Of a DNA stretch of 9,403 bases, positions 6,444 through 9,403 are shown in pieces. Position numbers and translations under genes: made by a program. This DNA is from Verrucomicrobiota bacterium (lineage in GTDB: Bacteria; Verrucomicrobiota; Verrucomicrobiia; Limisphaerales; CAZBKV01). Within the stretch, counting starts at the first letter, position 1. Each line of letters begins with the position of its first letter. Where the stretch lies: NCBI GenBank assembly GCA_021160185.1, contig JAGHDA010000444.1, positions 1 through 9,403 of the forward strand. The letters are read 5' to 3'. A model generated the notes under the pieces. That model did not search any database and had not been told where the DNA came from. It saw only the letters and a list, made by a program, of their open reading frames with translations.

Positions 6444-7754
6444 TTACGCCGAGGCGGGTCCGGCGTCGGTCTTGGGCGGGGAGGCTTCGCCCCGCGCCGG
6501 CGGGCCCCATGTGAACCATGCGGCTACGGCGAAAAGCAGCGCGCTGAAAAATCCCAACGTGCGGATGACGCCCAGAAAGCCTTCCTGAGGCGAAGCTGCC
6601 TGGCTGTAGATCGGGGTGCGAACGGCGAGCGCGATCCCATAGGCGGCAGCCACCAGAACCAGCCACGGCACGGCGCGGAAGCGTTCCTTGCCCAGAAGAT
6701 TGCCGATCAGGACGTTCGAAAAGGTCAGCGGCAACATGCACCAGGCGAACCAGGGCACCAGGGGAGCGCTTGTCAGATACTCCGGCTTGCTGAAGTAGAC
6801 GATTCGGAGCGGCAGCGCGGGAAAGAGTGTGCACACCAGCGCCGCCCCGCCGCCCAGAAGCGCCGTCGCGCCCAGAGCTTGAGCCGCCACGCTCGTGCGT
6901 TGGGAGAGCGTATGGCTCCGAACCACCTTCGGGAACATCACCGCCACCAGAGGCACAGTGAAAAACACCAACGCCCGGCCGATCATGCCCGCCGCCCCGT
7001 AGAACCCGGTGAGCTCCTTGTCAAACTGGCTTTGGACGGCGATCTGGTCGGCGGCCATCATGAACTGGCTCGTCCCCAGCCCGAAACTCAAAGGGACGGC
7101 CTTGCTCAGCCAGCGTTTCCAGGCGACCCGCCCGCCGGGGCCCCGGAGCGTGTCGCGCGTTTGCCACACGGCGATGGCCACCGCCGCCCAGAAGCCCAGG
7201 AACGCGGCGCTCATCGCTCCGGCGGCGTGCCATCCCAGCCAGGTTACGAAAAAGAGCACGCCGAGGAATCGCGTGAGGCCGTTGATTATTTGGAGCCACC
7301 CGAGCCAGAGGAAGTTTTGGCGGCCCTGGAGCACCCCTTGGAGAATCGGCCACCAGAGCATCGCCAGGCCGATGCCGACGGTGAGCCAGAGGGCGGCCGG
7401 GTTCGCGATCTGAAGCATGGCGATCAGGCGCGAGGAGAAAGCTGCGATTGCGAACGCCGCCAGAAGCCAGAGACCGAACATGCCCGCGGTCATTTGCCGC
7501 ACCGTCGTGCGCAGCTCCCGCGTCCGGGCTTCATCCACCGCCGCAGCCGCCTGTTGGGCAAAGATCGTCTGCAACCCCATCGCCGGGATCATCATCAGGT
7601 TCATCACCTGAAGCAGGGTCACAAACACCCCGTACTCGGAGTGCGGCATGCCCGCCGCGGCGGGCACGTGGACGAGCCACATAAACAAGCCGCCCAAGGT
7701 GGTCGCGGCGACCATCCAGCCCGTCTGGCGGAAAAATGCCCAGCGTTCGCTCAC
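6444..7754 (-). CDS. Polysaccharide flippase-like membrane protein (MOP superfamily, Wzx/MATE type)
   Basis: Integral inner-membrane protein of 436 residues with about 12 hydrophobic segments, including roughly 13-33, 42-66, 88-110, 118-142, 150-172 and 176-197. The second half, starting near 219, repeats the pattern. Length, helix count and the two-halved layout fit the MOP exporter superfamily. In it, oligosaccharide flippases move lipid-linked glycans across the inner membrane. The start motif WAFFRQTGWMVAATTLGGLFMW and the YGVFVTLLQ segment (41-49) look like those of polysaccharide-biosynthesis flippases. The last 20 residues are a polar tail. It starts with GTG, preceded by AGGAGGG, and its GTGA start overlaps the stop of the family 4 glycosyltransferase. 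The pair is therefore translationally coupled and the flippase probably carries that enzyme's product. Polysaccharide rather than drug transport is inferred mainly from this neighbour. I see no clear terminator after it. Confidence 0.8.
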   Translation of the reverse strand: MSERWAFFRQTGWMVAATTLGGLFMWLVHVPAAAGMPHSEYGVFVTLLQVMNLMMIPAMGLQTIFAQQAAAAVDEARTRELRTTVRQMTAGMFGLWLLAAFAIAAFSSRLIAMLQIANPAALWLTVGIGLAMLWWPILQGVLQGRQNFLWLGWLQIINGLTRFLGVLFFVTWLGWHAAGAMSAAFLGFWAAVAIAVWQTRDTLRGPGGRVAWKRWLSKAVPLSFGLGTSQFMMAADQIAVQSQFDKELTGFYGAAGMIGRALVFFTVPLVAVMFPKVVRSHTLSQRTSVAAQALGATALLGGGAALVCTLFPALPLRIVYFSKPEYLTSAPLVPWFAWCMLPLTFSNVLIGNLLGKERFRAVPWLVLVAAAYGIALAVRTPIYSQAASPQEGFLGVIRTLGFFSALLFAVAAWFTWGPPARGEASPPKTDAGPASA

Positions 7755-9058
7755 CGGCCCTCCTCTGACTTAGTTTTTGCCCTCGCCGCCGCGGCCTCCG
7801 CAAAGTCAATCGCCCGCCGGCAAATCGTCCGCCAATCCAGTTCCTTTGCTACGCGCGCGCTTGCCTTCCGCGCCGCCTCCGCCCTCGTTTCCGGCGGAGT
7901 TTCCAGCTCCGCCAGGACGGCCTCGGCGAACGCCGCCGGATCAAAGGCCGCGAACCGGATCATCGGCTCCTTTCCAAAAAAACGCCGGAGCCCGGCCAGG
8001 TTGGTGCAGATGGTCGGCACGCCCACTGCCAGATACTCGACCGCCTTGGCTACGAAGGCGCATTGCGCTCCGGTCGAGTCTTCATAGGGAACCAGACCCG
8101 CCCAGGCGGGACGGATCTTCTCAGCCACCTCGGCGTACGGCGCAAACCCCGTCGCTTCCACCCGTCGGCCCAGGCCGTCCTTCTCTAATCGGCGGAGAAG
8201 CTTTCTCAGCGGCCCGGTGACCCTCCCGACGAATCGGATCCGAAGACGGGGATGGCTGCGGAGCAGGCGTCTTGCGGCTTCCATGGCGATCGGGCCGATA
8301 TGGTGGCGGTCGAAGGAACCATGCATCACCGCCAGCGGCTCCGGCGAGCGGGGAGAGTTCGGATCGAACCGGAACAGTTCCGCGTCGAAGCCGTAATAGA
8401 TCGGCAGGATGCGGGAAGCGGGAAAGCCGTTTTGAGCCAGCCGCTCGGCCAACTCATCGGAAACGGCCAGCGCGGCGTCCGCCTCCAGTCGCCTCGGCAA
8501 CGCCAGCTCGTATTGGACCAGGGCGCGCGCCGCCGGGCGGGGCATGAGGGGCCAGCGCTCCAGGTAACCGGCGAGGCAGTCCAGATAGTTGAACACTGCG
8601 GGCGCGCCCCAGGCGCGCTTGAGCCGCCCCGCGGCCGCGCAGGAAAGGGCGTGCTGGGCCAGAATGGCGTCCGGAGGATTCCGGTCGAAGAGGGCCCGCG
8701 CTTCTCGAACGAGCTTGAGGGGATAAAAGAGGTATCTGAGAGGCCGGAAACGACTGTAACGCCCCAGCCGCCAGCCGCGGAACGGCCGGACCCGCAGCCC
8801 AGGCGTCTCGGGCGGCGAAGCGGACCTTTCGCCCTCCGGAGCCATGACTTCCACCCGCGAGCCGCGCCGAAGCAGCTCTTTCGCCAGATAGAAGGCCTCC
8901 GCCGACCCGCCGCCGCTGGGCGGCCAGAACGGCTCGTGCGTGAGCAGGAGCCAGCGTCCGCCCCGAAAACGCGCCGGTTTCGGAGCGGGCGCGGACGGCT
9001 TTTGGTGCGCCTCCATCGCCCGCGGAGTGTAGCGGGCGCGGGCGAGCCAAAACAGCAT
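7751..9058 (-). CDS. Family 4 (GT-B fold) glycosyltransferase
   Basis: Likely a cytoplasmic or membrane-associated retaining glycosyltransferase building a surface or lipid-linked glycan. From the ATG at 9058 it has 435 residues. The N-terminal Rossmann domain starts with WLLLTHEPFWPPSGGGSAEAFYLAKELLRRG (36-66), with the Gly-rich acceptor loop of GT-B enzymes. The C-terminal nucleotide-sugar domain runs from about 241 and includes HGSFDRHHIGP (246-256), RIRFVGRV (273-280) and GFAPYAEVAEKIRPAWAGLVPY (304-325). The donor-binding signature is KAVEYLAVGVPTICTN (338-353), where Lys338 and Glu341 match the family's reduced EX7E region. The start is uncertain: 9058 has GGGGAA too close to the ATG, while 9016 has no Shine-Dalgarno and sits against a hairpin. 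The 9058 start leaves a 14-bp gap to the MEMO gene, as in an operon. The sugar specificity cannot be read. Confidence 0.87.
   Translation of the reverse strand: MLFWLARARYTPRAMEAHQKPSAPAPKPARFRGGRWLLLTHEPFWPPSGGGSAEAFYLAKELLRRGSRVEVMAPEGERSASPPETPGLRVRPFRGWRLGRYSRFRPLRYLFYPLKLVREARALFDRNPPDAILAQHALSCAAAGRLKRAWGAPAVFNYLDCLAGYLERWPLMPRPAARALVQYELALPRRLEADAALAVSDELAERLAQNGFPASRILPIYYGFDAELFRFDPNSPRSPEPLAVMHGSFDRHHIGPIAMEAARRLLRSHPRLRIRFVGRVTGPLRKLLRRLEKDGLGRRVEATGFAPYAEVAEKIRPAWAGLVPYEDSTGAQCAFVAKAVEYLAVGVPTICTNLAGLRRFFGKEPMIRFAAFDPAAFAEAVLAELETPPETRAEAARKASARVAKELDWRTICRRAIDFAEAAAARAKTKSEEGR
9017..9038 (-). repeat. 7-bp inverted repeat against an alternative start codon
   Basis: CGCCCGC and GCGGGCG flank an 8-nt loop. 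On the minus strand the second arm ends directly before the ATG at 9016, the alternative start of the family 4 glycosyltransferase. If translation begins at 9058 this is simply coding sequence for residues 8-14. Confidence 0.35.
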
Positions 9059-9072
9059 TTCCCCGCGGGAGG

Positions 9073-9403
9073 TCAGCCCGAGGACTCCGGCTCCTCGAAG
9101 GCGAACGCCCCGTAGCCTACCACCCGGTCGGCGGGGCCGGCTGTGTCGCCTGAGTTGCGCAGGTCGAGCAGACGGGGCCGCAGGCCCCGACGCCGCGCCA
9201 GCCAGAGCAGGCCGCGGACCGGCGCGTAACCGCAGGCGGCTTCTCCGTCGATGTGTTCGTAGTCCAGAGCGAGAATCGCTTCGGCTGTGCGCCGATCCTT
9301 CGCCCGCGCCGTTTCGTAGTCCAGGTAGTGGCTCAAGTCGCTGCTCACGATCAGGCATGTTTCCGGGCCTCCGTAGACGGCTTCCATCACACGGCCCACT
9401 TCC
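9073..9403 (-). CDS. amrB: AmmeMemoRadiSam system protein B, MEMO family (partial, 5' end off window)
   Basis: C-terminal 109 or so residues of a MEMO-family protein; the frame is open to the right edge. The fold is related to class III extradiol dioxygenases such as LigB. Diagnostic motifs are SSDLSHY, an ACG motif whose Cys corresponds to the metal-binding Cys of human MEMO1, and LRNSGDTAG followed by VVGYGAFAF. The His of SSDLSHY is also conserved in the family. Full-length members have about 260-300 residues, so roughly 60% is missing. In many genomes it stands next to AMMECR1-like and radical SAM partners; these would lie beyond the right edge if present. Its biochemical role in bacteria is not settled. 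The gene precedes the family 4 glycosyltransferase by 14 bp and is probably in the same transcript. Confidence 0.88.
   Translation of the reverse strand, partial: EVGRVMEAVYGGPETCLIVSSDLSHYLDYETARAKDRRTAEAILALDYEHIDGEAACGYAPVRGLLWLARRRGLRPRLLDLRNSGDTAGPADRVVGYGAFAFEEPESSG

Noticed and set aside
6300..8087. Plus-strand open frame of 595 codons
   Set aside because: Antisense to the flippase and part of the family 4 glycosyltransferase. The product is Arg/His/Pro/Gln-rich without domains, while the minus-strand reading shows clear membrane segments.
8252..9115. Plus-strand open frame of 287 codons
   Set aside because: Antisense to the family 4 glycosyltransferase. No recognisable motif.
1..9403. 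Defence, secretion, CRISPR, phage or mobile-element system
   Set aside because: No spaced repeats, integrase, transposase, toxin-antitoxin pair, nuclease-helicase set or terminal repeats were seen. RmuC has a nuclease-like core but stands alone here and is a common chromosomal gene.

Overview
The window is high-GC DNA carrying a compact set of envelope-related and housekeeping genes. It has no rRNA, tRNA, CRISPR array, transposase or phage gene that I can see. The gene families suggest a Gram-negative, didermic bacterium, most likely of the Verrucomicrobiota or a related PVC lineage. The pointers are a BBP2/OmpL-like outer-membrane barrel, a C-terminal DUF11-type domain ending in a PVEETESTN-like motif, a Tat-exported aldo/keto reductase and an AmmeMemoRadiSam protein B. 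This placement is an inference from family resemblance, not a search result.

Layout, left to right. (1) Positions 1-898, minus strand: N-terminal 299 codons of an outer-membrane beta-barrel porin that runs off the left edge. (2) 899-1375: a gene-poor leader and spacer holding the porin's upstream region and an intrinsic terminator. (3) 1376-1834, minus: the last domain of a DUF11-type surface protein whose N-terminal part is missing, probably a degraded gene. (4) 1835-2090: spacer with tandem inverted repeats. (5) 2091-3464, minus: rmuC, with a hairpin over its ribosome-binding region. (6) 3580-4233, plus: a secreted coiled-coil/LysM protein that may be made from a leaderless mRNA. (7) 4266-5219, plus: a family 2 glycosyltransferase of the ALG5/DPM1 type, probably co-transcribed with the LysM gene. 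(8) 5214-5255: terminator between convergent genes. (9) 5291-6319, minus: Tat-signal aldo/keto reductase with its own promoter candidate. (10) 6444-7754 and 7751-9058, minus: a MOP-type flippase and a family 4 glycosyltransferase overlapping by 4 bp. (11) 9073-9403, minus: C-terminal end of a MEMO-family protein (AmrB), cut by the right edge.

Functional reading: two glycosyltransferases, a polysaccharide flippase, a LysM wall-binding protein and a porin point to cell-envelope work. The family 4 enzyme and the flippase are translationally coupled and likely act on the same glycan. RmuC, the aldo/keto reductase and MEMO look like ordinary neighbours. I found no convincing new multi-gene system. 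The better leads are regulatory or structural: the rmuC leader hairpin, the leaderless promoter, the direct repeats over the reductase promoter, and the decayed DUF11 gene.
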